Origin: Gracilariopsis chorda | Lineage: Eukaryota; Rhodophyta; Florideophyceae; Gracilariales; Gracilariaceae | Assembly (NCBI GenBank): GCA_003194525.1 | Contig: NBIV01000045.1 | Location: 62,001-126,000 of the forward strand | Direction: 5' to 3' | DNA length: 64,000 nt | Part shown: in pieces, positions 20,271-30,349 of the stretch | Layout of the letters: each line of letters starts with the position of its first letter | Numbering within the stretch: position 1 is the first letter of the stretch | The notes under the pieces: model-generated | Told to the model about the DNA's origin: nothing | The model's database searches: none | Seen by the model: the letters and a program-made list of their open reading frames with translations, nothing else | Made by a program: the position numbers and the translations under genes

Positions 20271-22249
20271 TCATTTCGGACATTTCCAGAGCACTGGACA
20301 GTAACGACAGGCTTTGATTGCCTCTCTCCTGCCTAGATCACTAAGAAGTCTCTCAGCAGGGGCCGCAGATGCTTCAGAGGACAGTGCAGCTCGTGCAACG
20401 GTGTTGAAAGGCACAGGGCTAATGATTGTGGACTTCTGATTTGCTTCTGTACAAAACAGTAGAGCAGCGCTAGGATTGTTTCTATATTTTTCCTTTAGGA
20501 ACTTGCACATTTCGTCGAGCAAAAGATCGAAGAAGACCTCAAGCCTTTCTGCTCTAAGAGCTGGGGACCTTTCAAGCTCAACAGCCTGCCGAAAAACAGC
20601 TGACAATAGAACCATTTTATAGGCTTTTCGATCATTCTCCGAGCAGTCCACGAATTATAGACAACATTCATTCACGTCCATAATTGCAGCAACGTGAAAG
20701 AGAAGTACACGACGTGCCTCATGCAAGTCTTTATCCGGTTTGGACTCTTCATTTTTGTTTGGACGCAAATGAGCTGCCTCCTTGTCAAAAAGTTCTTAAA
20801 GAGCTCTTAGAGGAAACTCAAGGCAGTCAGCCAGGTTGATGGCTAATGAATTCGGGTGCGTCATGGTCAATCTTATTTGAAAAGCTTCATCACTCTCTTT
20901 CTGGGCAAGAGCAGAGGTTAGGCACGCTGGCAACGCATACACTTCAAATAAGTCATTGGTAACCGCAACAGTAGTTGTGGGAAAGGATTCCATATTCTCC
21001 ATAGACTGCGCAGGCATCATGGCACTAGCCATAATCATCAGGTCTCATGTAGCTCACGGAGTAAACGCGACGAATGGGACATGGTTACTTTGTGGTTGGC
21101 TTCCAGCTGACGAGTGACCCTGCCAACTTCTGCAAGCACAGTAATGAACTCTGCGATACCACTCTGTTGGTCTTCAAAAAGCGTAGGGAGGTACTCCGAA
21201 CGTATTTTGAGCTCTTCTGCCACTTCTGAGATATTATGAATCGGGCACAGATACACAGACATTCCAGCAAGACGAGAATGTCAGCGCGTGGGAATTTAGT
21301 GCTTGAATGTATGCAAGCGATCTTTGGTAATCCCCTCCTCTGCTTGCTTTTGAGCTAGCAGCTGTGCCGAATTTTGATGATGATTAAAGTATGTCGTCAT
21401 TTTGTTGACATAGTCCAGATACATTTTCCACTCAGTACCATGCTCGAAGACATCATTCATTGCCAAGGCCAGCGTGTGGACTATGCAACAGACAGAACCA
21501 ACATATTTGGTAAGCAGATCAACTGCCAGGTTTATGTAGGATTTATTATCGCTAGGACCTGTGTGTACGCAAACACAGTCAGCTCCCACATCTGGATTCT
21601 GTTCTCGTATTTCCTGCATGATTGAGCATAGCTGTTGACCGCTCTTGGACTCTAAACCCATGTTCAGAGTTGCTATGGGAACGCAACGCATATTCCATTG
21701 CTTTTCTCTGTAATGCCAAGTGATTCCAAGAATCAAAGCACCCAGCTCAGCCCTCCACCCGTCCATAGTTATGCATCCTGTGCGCACGTCTGTAACGGAG
21801 CGCCGTAGGATGCGTCAGACAGCCGCGTAAGTGTCAAAATGTTTTCTCCGTCATGTCTTTGCTCGAAAATTGTATGCGACCTCCAAACACATCCACGAAA
21901 CCTTGCAAGGCCGGCGATGCGATCTGAGAAGAGGTGGCCTCCATAAAGCACGAGAAAATCACATCAGCCACAGACTGCAGAAACTTTGCTGAAATGTTGA
22001 CAGTTCCAACGCCGAAAGTCCGCTCAAAGCACTCCCATTGCTGGGAGTGAAGTAACGTTGTATGTCACTGCTCCGTCTTCAACGAGTATTTCGCCTGTGC
22101 TCCTGCGAGATGAGAGATGTAAGGGCGACTTCAGTCCCATTTCTATTGTTCAGAGAAAAGAGATCGTTATGCAATGCCAGATTTTTTATCTTGTAGTGAA
22201 CCATGAGATTGCTCGTTGACAAGCTCCTATTCATGGCGCCTGCAATAAC
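20271..22249 (-). pseudogene. hAT transposase, catalytic and C-terminal part
   Basis: Consecutive frames carry hAT signatures. 21787-21296 has TGCITMDGWRAELGA, LGITWHYREKQW, VHTGPSDNKSYINLAVDL and VGSVCCIVHTLALAMNDVF, the conserved RNase H-fold core, then YVNKMTTYFNHHQNSAQ. 20651-20271 has SAAPAERLLSDLGRREA, the C-terminal dimerisation motif. Stops and shifts separate the blocks (near 21290, 21038, 20790). The N-terminal part lies beyond 27641 because Gypsy 1 inserted at 22245-22249. The beginning of this part (GAMNRSLSTSNLMVHYK, near 22240-22190) continues the zinc-finger region from the far side. Confidence 0.8.
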
Positions 22250-22505
22250 TGTAACGTAGTCCGCGATGTTGATGGAGTGCCATGCCCCGAGCAGCAGCAG
22301 TCCGCTTCTCAGGTTCTTTATATTTGGTTTGAGAGTCGCCTGATTAGGCTGTATTATTCTATTCATCCTATTCAGGAATAATCTAATTACGTGGCTGACT
22401 ACGTGGCCAGTTCCAGGTAATGTGCGCGCCAGGTCATTTGCTAACTTGGCACGTAACCTACAGTACACGCATATGCGTATGCTAGTGTAAGTGTACCTAG
22501 CTACA
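22250..22505 (-). repeat. 3' LTR of Gypsy 1
   Basis: On the element strand it begins TGTAGCTAGG and ends CGTTACA. A purine-rich GAAGAAGGGGAG (22506-22517, read on the minus strand) directly precedes it, consistent with a polypurine tract. The element's last ORF ends inside it at 22497. Confidence 0.9.
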
Positions 22506-23168
22506 CTCCCCTTCTTCAAGAGCAAGTGTACGCCGAGCCCCTTTTGCCAGGTCTTGAGGTGTGCTCTTGCGGGATAGCAGTCGCAATAACATTGCTGGTA
22601 CGTCTGCGTATACTTGAAGGATCGGTTCTAAGGTGTCCTCTGTGGACGGCAGGCCTTTCCATCTAATGGCGACCATAAGACCTTTTGGTGTTTTTTCCAG
22701 ACGGAGGAGTCGTGATACAGGCATACCCGTTTCTGATGACAAAACATGGGACATTATGACTTTTGTGTCCAGTGATGAATCACAATAAAACTTAAGTCTG
22801 GATCCATGTATTTCCTCTAGTTGGCCATTCCGGAGATCTTCTACTTGGAAAACGTACTCGTTTAGAACAGATTTGACATGACGTGGACCTCGCCAGCGTA
22901 GTGCTAATTTCTCGCCTTTGCAAAAATGCTCACGGGCTACGAGCACAAAATCGCCTTCAATAAAATTGGGCAAGGAGCCTCGTGACGCGGCGGCTCGTGA
23001 TTGTGCGCAGTTTTTTTGAAGTATATTCTGCACCATGGGGTGAAGAGCATTTGTTAGATTTTGTAGCTGCTGAACATTAAAGGAGCGTTCCCTCTCAATA
23101 TTGGAGATTGTGACGGCAGTGTTAGTTGTGGTGCGGATAAATGTTGAGATTGGGGGCCGAGGGTCCAT
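22497..23168 (-). pseudogene. Gypsy 1 integrase C-terminus and chromodomain
   Basis: Continues the integrase frame after the TAG at 23235. It has FIEGDFVLVAREHF and LRWRGPRHVKSVLNEYVF, the GPY/F-like integrase tail, then VSRLLRLEKTPKGLMVAIRW with KGLPSTEDTLEP and VYADVPAMLLRLL, a chromodomain of the form found in chromoviruses. In that group the chromodomain directs insertion toward marked chromatin. No frameshift lies within this part; it is cut off only by the upstream stop. Confidence 0.85.
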
Positions 23169-23234
23169 ACCAGTAAATGCGCGTATGGTTGCAATGTTTC
23201 CACAATGACGAGTTGGGGTATTGTTCAGAACACT

Positions 23235-24083
23235 CTATGCCATTGGTAGTAAGTCTGGCCACTCTGAATGATCCATTTGCAATTCAGATAGAGTGGCACG
23301 AAACAGTTGCAGTAGTTCCTTACTCACTCTCTCGATACCACCATTACTCCAGGGTGTATAGGGAAGAGTGAAGTGATGAGGAACTTTCATACGACGGGAA
23401 ACTTCACGTAATGTTTTGTTTCTGAAATGCGTGGTTCCATCTGACATTAACCCACTTGGAACCCCAAATGCGGCACACCAATCGACAATGGCCTGAGCAG
23501 CATTTTCGGCACTGGTGCTATCGAAAGCAAAGAACCACTTGTAATCGGATTGGTCGTCGCGTAACATGAGGACATACTTCTCCCCAGTTTTGCTTGGAGC
23601 CATTTCAATATAATCGAACTGGAGGAGGTCATTTGGTTTGGTGCCATGGACCGATGGACCGAACGGTCGAGGGATCTTTTGTCCGCCGATGGTTGAAATG
23701 CAGTGTATACAAGCCTTGACGAATGTTCGTATATCGGAGGTTAATGAGGACCAAAAATAGTACTTCCGGAGAACATGTTCTGTTGTGGAAGGACCCCGAT
23801 GTCCTCCAGGTCCGCAGTGAGCAATGATGCACAGGCGAAGCTGTAAATCAACCGCTTCGTCTGGAATCCACACTGCATTATTTGGATTGCCATAAACCGG
23901 TCTTGCAAGACAAGTTGGCCGGACGGTTTTGCCTGTAACAGTTTTGTATATCAGAAATTTCTTCTTCTCTCGGCCACACAAAATCTTTGTCTGTTGTTGA
24001 GGGAAGTGCAGGAATGTGAACAATTCGGCGCACTGTGCTTGGAGCTGACCATCGTCCGAGTAGATCTGCCCAAACATTATCAA
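23235..24083 (-). pseudogene. Gypsy 1 integrase core
   Basis: An H-H-C-C zinc region (IIAHCGPGGHRG then ACIHC) is followed by the DDE core: LLQFDYIEMAP (Asp), GLMSDGTTHFRN (Asp) and SNGGIERVSKE (Glu). All three acids are kept. The frame ends at a TAG at 23235-23237 inside LLPMA...SVLNNTP, where the frame resumes as if a CAG Gln had become TAG. The upstream join to RNase H needs a frameshift near 23880. Confidence 0.85.
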
Positions 24084-26895
24084 GTCCCCTTATGTGAAAG
24101 CAAGTGTAGTTGTACAGACTCAGGCGTATTGCCCATCGTAGGACCTTACGAACAGTAGTTTGAGATAGATCAGGGACTACTGATAGTGGATCAAAAATGA
24201 AAATGAGGTTGTTATGGTCCGTATAAAGATCAAACCCATGCGGTGTGGAAGCAAGCCAGTGTAGGCGGTTCAGGGTTGCTAGTACAGCGCATGCTTCTTT
24301 TTCAAGAATCGGCCAACCGAGTTGCGTTGAGTTGAATTGTCCTGATATCAAAGCGAGTCGCTCATGTGCTTGTTTAGAGTGTGGTTTTTGTGAGTCTGTT
24401 ACTGGTACTTGGGTCATTATGCCAGACCAATAATTATCGGACGCATCCGTGTAAACACAGAGGCGCTTGGATTCATCTCTGTGTGCTAGTGTTATTTGGT
24501 TTGCTAACGCATTTTTGCAATCTTCAAATGCAGCGTTTTCTTTGTCTCCGCATCCCAGTGAAGATAGCCGTACACGAGCTACTACTCGTTTGGTTCTTTT
24601 TCCACAGAACTGGTATACGCGTTCCATAAACTTTTGCAGTGGGGCAGTTAGCTTGGTAAAGTCCGGGATTCCCAATTTCACCCATTGCAGTGCGCATAAA
24701 AATTGTTGTAGGTGTGATCCCGTCTGAGGTGGTTGCATCGAGAGTGGACCATCGAGGTTCCGAGGATCGAGTTTGACTCCTTTTGCCGAAATAACGCGGC
24801 CACACCATCGTACTTCCTTCGCAAACAAAACACATTTAGACGGGTGGAGTTTGATATTGAATTGAGAGCAGAACTTGAAGAATATACGTATACTGTCGCA
24901 TAAACTGTCCACAGTTCGGTTGTGTAAAAGAATGTCATCGAGCCACGCGAGAAGCGCCTCGCAGAGGTCTTTCGGTAGGCGTTGGGCCATGACTGATTGT
25001 AGATGAGTAACTGCATTAGTCGTGCCATGTAGGACACGCGTGGGTGAGTAAACACCATCAGGGGTGATGAAAGACTGCAGTTCTTGAGACGATTTCTCCA
25101 AGGGTAGTTGCCAATACCCGTTTGAGAGGTCAAAGGTGGCGTAATACGAGGAGCCAGAGAGTTTTGTCAGCTCTTGCTCCAAGTTAGGCATTGGGTAGTG
25201 ATGTCGAACAGTATACTTGTTCACCGGTCGAAGGTCTACTGTGAAGCGATATCGCACAGGACCTGGTTTCGGAACAAGCAATGGGGCGGATGCCCACGCC
25301 GCTGGTGGGTTTGGATATGCCATTCCATGATCTACGAGTTTGTCCACGAAATTTGATAAGAATTTTCGTTGATCTTGCAAGTATTTGCGCAAGCGTACTC
25401 GCACCGGTTTTGCATCGGTTGTCAAGGAAATCTTTAACGGTGGTAATTTTAGAGGTGGTCCCGAGTATAGGGAGGTTCGAAAAATATCCATGTGATCGTA
25501 TACCGTCTTCTTCAGTATTGCATGAGAATCTGTAGGCAAACCACTTTCAAACGCTTTTTCAAGCATAGCGTCGATGCTGGATTGGATGTCATTGTGTTGG
25601 TCCAGGTCTATTGGGTCCAGCAGGGAAGGGTCTGGAAATGGATCCGATTCGTGTCGTTGGCGGTAGTAATTCGCTCGCGGGCGAGCATTGGCAGGGCATG
25701 GGTCGTTTGCTTGTTGTAGGCCTTCCAACATCATACGACTCACTGTGCCCTGTTGCGTCGGTGATGAAGGGTATCCAATATGTGAACATTCGGTGCCATC
25801 CAGGGCCAGGCAGTTGTTCTCCAATATGGTTCTTGTATCAACATTTAAATGCTGCAATACCGGTAAGCCAATGAGGAGGTTTTCGCAGGTTAGATCGTCA
25901 TCTGCAACAAGATACGTCACATTAATGAGCGCTAGTTGGCCCGCAGCAAGTTGTAGTATTGTTCTCGGTGGTGTCCACGACCTTGAAAATTGAAAAAGTT
26001 GTGCTTGCTTGCCAGTTTTTAGAGCAACTTTTAAGGATACAGGATTGATGGATGTGAGCGTTCCGATGCCCATGCTAGCAGCTCTTTCAGCGAGTTCATG
26101 AGAAATAATACTATGGTCACTGCCGTCATCACATCGGCCTTCAGTTGCGACGTTTTTGGTTCCATCCGAGAGAGTTATTCGACATGAAGGGTTTCGCAAA
26201 CTCGAGTTATCAGGCTTTACGGGGTGTGTGAGCCGTCCAACAGCCGCTCTCAGATGTTCATCACTGCTCTTTGAGCTTTTTGATGAATTTCGGTTGTGCC
26301 ATTTTGGCAGTCGTCGATGTCGTTGCTTTTTGCGTCGTAAGTTTTTTTTCATTTGTTCCATTTCTGCTTCATTCGCTTCATCGCAATCATCAATCCAGTG
26401 CAACTTGCCTTCTGACTTGCATATGGGATGCGGGCAGGGTGGTATTGGGCGATGAGTATTATATTGGCCATAAGTTTGACTTGTCTTGCTGTGCCTGGGA
26501 TCTGTTCCGGCGGCATCGGCTTTTGAGGTCAATATTTCTGTTCCCGAAAGACTTTTCTTTCTTAGTCGTGCTTCTTTGTTATTTTGTCTTTTTCCGATTT
26601 GATTATGATAACTATTTTGGCTTCCATTGTCAATAAGTTGAAAAGCATCTGAAATGGTTAAGCGGTGGTCCATAAATCCTTTGAAATCTCTTTTAAAGTT
26701 GTGATGTGCTAGTTCGAGGTCTAATTGAATGCGTAAGCGCAATGAATTTGGTTTGATAGACGAAAGAACATGTTGCACAGCTATCTTCTCATTGGAATGC
26801 AAAACCCAGAAGAGACCGTGAAGGCGGAGTAGAGTGTGGTAGGAAATGAATAAAGACTCCATGCGATAACGTGTTTCAATATCTCGCATATCCAT
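23878..26895 (-). CDS. Gypsy 1 Gag-Pol (gag C-terminus, protease, RT, RNase H)
   Basis: The longest ORF in the window (1005 codons). In order: capsid-like region (1-130), a Cys/His motif CPHPICKSEGKLHWIDDC (about 155-172), protease core GRCDDGSDHSIIS (D-D-G in place of D-T-G), VENLLIGLPVLQHL-type strand, and reverse transcriptase with TVDLRPVNKYT, YYATFDLSNGYWQLPL and the active site ALLAWLDDILLH. RNase H follows (VYTDASDNYWSG, ILEKEACAVLATL). The ATG at 26895 is internal: the true gag start lies upstream in another frame (27295). The ORF ends early at 23878 through a frameshift before integrase, so it cannot make full Pol. Confidence 0.85.
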   Translation of the reverse strand: MDMRDIETRYRMESLFISYHTLLRLHGLFWVLHSNEKIAVQHVLSSIKPNSLRLRIQLDLELAHHNFKRDFKGFMDHRLTISDAFQLIDNGSQNSYHNQIGKRQNNKEARLRKKSLSGTEILTSKADAAGTDPRHSKTSQTYGQYNTHRPIPPCPHPICKSEGKLHWIDDCDEANEAEMEQMKKNLRRKKQRHRRLPKWHNRNSSKSSKSSDEHLRAAVGRLTHPVKPDNSSLRNPSCRITLSDGTKNVATEGRCDDGSDHSIISHELAERAASMGIGTLTSINPVSLKVALKTGKQAQLFQFSRSWTPPRTILQLAAGQLALINVTYLVADDDLTCENLLIGLPVLQHLNVDTRTILENNCLALDGTECSHIGYPSSPTQQGTVSRMMLEGLQQANDPCPANARPRANYYRQRHESDPFPDPSLLDPIDLDQHNDIQSSIDAMLEKAFESGLPTDSHAILKKTVYDHMDIFRTSLYSGPPLKLPPLKISLTTDAKPVRVRLRKYLQDQRKFLSNFVDKLVDHGMAYPNPPAAWASAPLLVPKPGPVRYRFTVDLRPVNKYTVRHHYPMPNLEQELTKLSGSSYYATFDLSNGYWQLPLEKSSQELQSFITPDGVYSPTRVLHGTTNAVTHLQSVMAQRLPKDLCEALLAWLDDILLHNRTVDSLCDSIRIFFKFCSQFNIKLHPSKCVLFAKEVRWCGRVISAKGVKLDPRNLDGPLSMQPPQTGSHLQQFLCALQWVKLGIPDFTKLTAPLQKFMERVYQFCGKRTKRVVARVRLSSLGCGDKENAAFEDCKNALANQITLAHRDESKRLCVYTDASDNYWSGIMTQVPVTDSQKPHSKQAHERLALISGQFNSTQLGWPILEKEACAVLATLNRLHWLASTPHGFDLYTDHNNLIFIFDPLSVVPDLSQTTVRKVLRWAIRLSLYNYTCFHIRGLDNVWADLLGRWSAPSTVRRIVHIPALPSTTDKDFVWPREEEISDIQNCYRQNRPANLSCKTGLWQSK

Positions 26896-27295
26896 GCGTA
26901 GTTCGTGCTCGACAATATGGTCCAGGAAACTTAGATTTGCACATGATTTGGATGGCTCTGCTTTTTTTCCAGATATGCTCGTAGATCGTGATCTGTAAGG
27001 GCATCTATATCTGTTACAAACGGGATACGGTTTAATGCCAATGCTGACTCGAGGTACTCAGGATCCACACAAAACTTCAGACTGACTGGTTCAACAGGTT
27101 CCACTGACAAGGTATTAGTTACAGTGTGTTGTCGTGCTTTTTCTTTGAGTTCAGTGCTGTACTGATCATATTTGCGTAGAAACACGCGAATCGACTCAGC
27201 ATCTGTTCGCTTCAGATGAGGGTGTTGGATTGAATAGAAAAAAAATTATTCTCTGTTGAGGTTTGGGATGATGAATCTTCTTCGTCTGTGGCCAT
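26896..27295 (-). pseudogene. Gypsy 1 gag N-terminus
   Basis: An ATG at 27295 opens an acidic start (MATDEEDSSSQTSTENN). The frame then shifts in a run of eight T (plus-strand A run, 27238-27245) into HLKRTDAESIRVFLRKYD, and shifts again near 26935 into the long ORF. In this family the region forms the capsid N-terminus. The homopolymer suggests slippage at replication or a sequencing error; both shifts are within gag, so programmed gag-pol frameshifting is unlikely. Confidence 0.65.
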
Positions 27296-27380
27296 AGTGT
27301 ATGGTAGATATTGTTTAGCAGTCTGCTTTTGCTGTATATTTTTGGATGTGATCGAACAACGGAGCGAAGCCAGTGATCAC

Positions 27381-27636
27381 TGTAGCGTAGTCTGCGATGT
27401 TGATGGAGTTCGATGCCCCGAGCAGCAGCAGTTCGCTTCTCAGGTTCTTTGTATTTGGTTTGAGAGTCGCCTGATTAGGCTGTATTATTCTATTCATCCT
27501 ATTCAGGAATAATCTAATTACGTGGCTGACTACGTGGCCAGTTCCAGGTAATGTGCGCGCCAGGTCATTTGCTAACTTGGCACGTAACCTACAGTACACG
27601 CATATGCGTATGCTAGTGTATGTGTACCTAGCTACA
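27381..27636 (-). repeat. 5' LTR of Gypsy 1
   Basis: Partner of 22250-22505, same length. Just inside the element (minus strand, left of 27381) a TGGCTTCGCTCCG lies 8 nt after the LTR, a candidate tRNA primer-binding site that I cannot match to a specific tRNA. Confidence 0.9.
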
Positions 27637-27641
27637 ATAAC

Positions 27642-27905
27642 ACAGGTAGCGCAGTTATACCTAAACTTTCCATTACTGCCTTGCACTGTAGCGGCAATGG
27701 TGCTCCAGAGTGGCCTCTTGACGCTTGAACCACGCCCAGCTCCTATCTTGCGACGTCTCGTTTGTCTTTCACCCTGCTGCTCTACGAGCCGCTTTGCCGT
27801 TACCTCGACTGGTGATGGTTCTCCATTTTGAGGAGACTGCGCGAAGCATTTGGATCAGTTGACGCACGTGGCTCAGGATGTAAAGGAGCAGGTGGCCTCA
27901 TGTTG
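27642..27905 (-). pseudogene. hAT transposase, N-terminal part
   Basis: On the minus strand the frame reads GEPSPVEVTAKRLVEQQGER, then a basic RRRKIGAGRG, then KFRYNCATCVI and, across the Gypsy 1 insertion, STSNLMVHYK. W...C-x2-C...S-T-S-N-L...H is a BED-type zinc finger, the usual N-terminal DNA-binding domain of hAT transposases. This rejoins the catalytic part at 22249 when Gypsy 1 and one ATAAC are removed. The start codon is not clear; an ATG near 27901 is in another frame. Confidence 0.7.
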
Positions 27906-28121
27906 TCGCGGGTGGGACAGCTCCAAGGCAATCATGATTGGGGAGACTCATTTTCTGGAGCACTCTGCAAACTGATTCTGAAATGGATTCGACGGCAGTG
28001 GCCTTGTGGGTACCTACGTGTACAGTTTCAGGACTGTTTTGAGTAGTGATTACATTTTTCCCACAAGTAGAAGTTAGTCAGTCACAAGTCACATCTTTCT
28101 TGTGAAAGCTAGTCGGTCAGG
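27906..28121. other. Spacer between hAT and Copia 2
   Basis: No gene. Contains AGTTAGTCAGTCACAAGTCAC near 28072, vaguely similar to inverted motifs near 20115, which might reflect the other hAT end. Confidence 0.25.
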
Positions 28122-28276
28122 TGTGCAGTGCAGTTGCTAGGGGAAAAGGTGTACTGCGGTAGTTGAAGCTACCTTCTTCTTTTCCTCAGGTCGAGCTAGA
28201 TCTATCGCTAGTTATACGGTTTTTCAGACCAAGTCTACTTAGCTGTTCAACTGTTTCTTATATCCTGCTTGGAGGT
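28122..28276 (-). repeat. 3' LTR of Copia 2
   Basis: Shares GTCTACTTAGCTGTTCAACT, GCGGTAGTTGAAG and GCTTGGAGGT blocks with 32582-32736, at the same length. The outer boundary is set by loss of similarity. Confidence 0.65.
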
Positions 28277-28499
28277 GTTGTTCCTTTCTGAGGAACTCCA
28301 CCCATGGCTATCTACCCATGCAGCAGTCTGGTAGGCGATGAACAGACCTCGAGGTTCCACCAAACTGCGTGCGCAGACAAACCTCATTGTCCGACGTGGA
28401 AAGCCTCGCATATGCGCCAACCAGGATATGGTAAAATATCCTGATGTTTTTCTTAATGCAGCATATTGTTGCAGCGCAACACTCCCTTCTTTTCACGTT

Positions 28500-28952
28500 C
28501 TAAACTTCACTGAATTGTAGTGCGTGTACGGCACAGTTGTGCGCCATCTTGTCCAATGCCTTGGTGAGGACATCTGCTACCATCGTCTTGGTGTTCACGT
28601 ACTCCATCTTTACTATGCCGCGTCGAACTGCACTTCGCACAAGATGATATTTCACATCAATGGGATTTGATCGCTCATTGTAGCACTCATCCAAGCCTAG
28701 TGCTATCATTCCCTGATTGTCCCCAAACAAGGTCACTCGATATAGTGTTTGTCTTTGTAGTTCTGCGTGTAGACTTCTCAGCCAAATTGCCTTGCAGACT
28801 GCAAAGGTCATTGCACCATACTCTGACTCAAATGTAGACTGCGCCACCACAGTCTGTTTCTCACTCCTCCATGCTACTGGTCCTTCTCTAAGCATGAAGA
28901 TAAAACCACCCCGCGGACTTCCTATCCGCCCTATCTCCAGCAAAATCTGCAC
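28500..28952 (-). pseudogene. Copia 2 RNase H
   Basis: A frame of about 150 codons reads VAWRSEKQTVVAQSTFESEY, VCKAIWLRSLHAEL, LFGDNQGMIAL and RSNPIDVKYHLVR, the standard Copia RNase H landmarks with Glu in ESEY and Asp in GDNQG. The frame ends normally at 28500. Its start is cut by a frameshift near 28950, before which the domain continues toward RT. Confidence 0.8.
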
Positions 28953-29067
28953 CAGAGTATCCTACCAAGTTCCGTTCGGCTCCTTTTCTTTTTTGACCTA
29001 GTAGCTGATTTTGGTTAACAGGTATCTGACTATTCCCATTGCTGCCTTCCAATGTTCCTTCCTGTAG

Positions 29068-30061
29068 TCATTCATGAACCTTGCCAGAAATCCTACTGCG
29101 AATGCAATTTGTGGTCGATCTGTTGTTGATAGATGGCATCACAGATCTTACTAGCTCGCGATAGGAAAAATCCGACTCCCATTCGGATGCATCTTTGCGC
29201 TGAAACAATGGCAAATCCTTGATTGGGTAGTAGACTGGCTTTGCGTTCTGTAATTCAAACTTTTCTACCAAAGCGTCAATCATAGGCCTGTTGTGGATAG
29301 GTAGTGCCTCATGCCTCCTAGATTAGTTCATTATGATTCCCAGAAACTTGGTGTGACATAGATGCGCATCTGAACATGCTTACCGAATTCTTTGAAGAAG
29401 ACCTTAATGTTGTCTCTCCTTTGTCCAGCCACAAGTCCGTCATCAACATAGATCAGTACCCAGAGTTTCTCCTTTCCTGAGCGCGCAAAGAACAATCCTG
29501 GATCTGCCTTCGACTATGTCAAACCCAATTCCTTCAATATCGGGGCACACTTATTCCGCGAAGCTCGTGAAGCTTGCTTGAGACCATAAACGGACTTTTG
29601 AAGAAAATAAATATGTTCTTCCTTCTTTTTCTTCACAAAAACTTCAGGATGAGACATGTGATTTGTCTCTTCGAGCTTCCCATGTAGAAACGCCGCTCGT
29701 ACGTCAAAGTGGACCAGTTCCAAATTCAAGCCCACCACCATTGCTGACATTGTTCTTAGTGTTGCGTTTCTCGCCACAGAAGCAAATAGTTCGTTGTAAT
29801 CAATACATTTTCGTTGATGGAATCCTCTGGCCACCAGTACGGCCCTGTATCCAGTTATGTTGCCCTCAGAGTCTTTCTTCTTGAAGCAAACCCACCTATT
29901 TTTTAGAGGGTTGCAGGCCTCTCGCCGTTTACAAGGTTCGAAAAGTTCGTTTCCTTCATGTTTGTCATCTCTTCCTTTATTGCCTTCCTCCACTCCTGTG
30001 CCTCAATACCACGCACAGCGTCCGTGAATGTGTCTGAAACGTCCTTGAAAGACATTCCTTA
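29068..30061 (-). pseudogene. Copia 2 reverse transcriptase
   Basis: The main frame (29993-29514) carries WVCFKKKDSEGNITGYRAVL, VARGFHQ, VHFDVRAAFLHGKLEE with a catalytic Asp, and KSVYGLKQASRA. A TAG at 29514-29516 interrupts ELGLT...SKADPGLFFA. The same frame then reaches the active site LIYVDDGLVAGQ near 29435-29461, intact. A later block (29283-29068) holds the connection to RNase H (SYRELVRSVM). Stops and shifts make it inactive. Confidence 0.8.
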
Positions 30062-30349
30062 CCCTTCGCGAATCATCAAAGCCACTAAAACGTTCGGGGT
30101 ATACCTTGTGGTGGGTTCTGGGATTCTTCCAGAACGTCTTGTAGGAACTGGATAATGTGCAAGCAGCTCCAAATCGATCATTACTGCTGATAAATCTTCA
30201 TCAGAGTCTTCTTCCATCTCAGAGTGCTTTGACGTGACCTGTGGTGAAACCTGGATGTTTTCAGGTTGTGTGGTGTCCTCTACCAGTTTTACTGATGCCA
30301 AGTTGAGAGATTCAGTCTTCGTTTCCTTGATGGTGTTCAACCCCCCTAA

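Larger units (their letters stand above)
22250..27636 (-). mobile_element. Gypsy 1: chromodomain LTR retrotransposon inside hAT
   Basis: Identical-length 256-bp LTRs (22250-22505, 27381-27636) differ at about 7 positions by eye (~97% identity) and have TG...CA ends. The 5-bp ATAAC occurs immediately outside both ends (22245-22249 and 27637-27641), a perfect target-site duplication. The interior holds gag, protease, reverse transcriptase, RNase H, integrase and chromodomain on the minus strand. It was disabled after insertion by frameshifts near 27240, 26935 and 23880 and a TAG at 23235. It splits the hAT coding frame, so it is the younger element. Confidence 0.92.

Noticed and set aside
22079-22525. 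Two nearly identical short minus-strand proteins at 22079-22525 and 27315-27686
   Set aside because: Their shared part is LTR sequence of Gypsy 1 read through; the unshared ends belong to the hAT transposase on either side of the insertion.
26931-27185. Independent small gene upstream of the Gypsy 1 polyprotein
   Set aside because: It begins at a GTG and continues the gag reading between two frameshifts; it is part of Gag.
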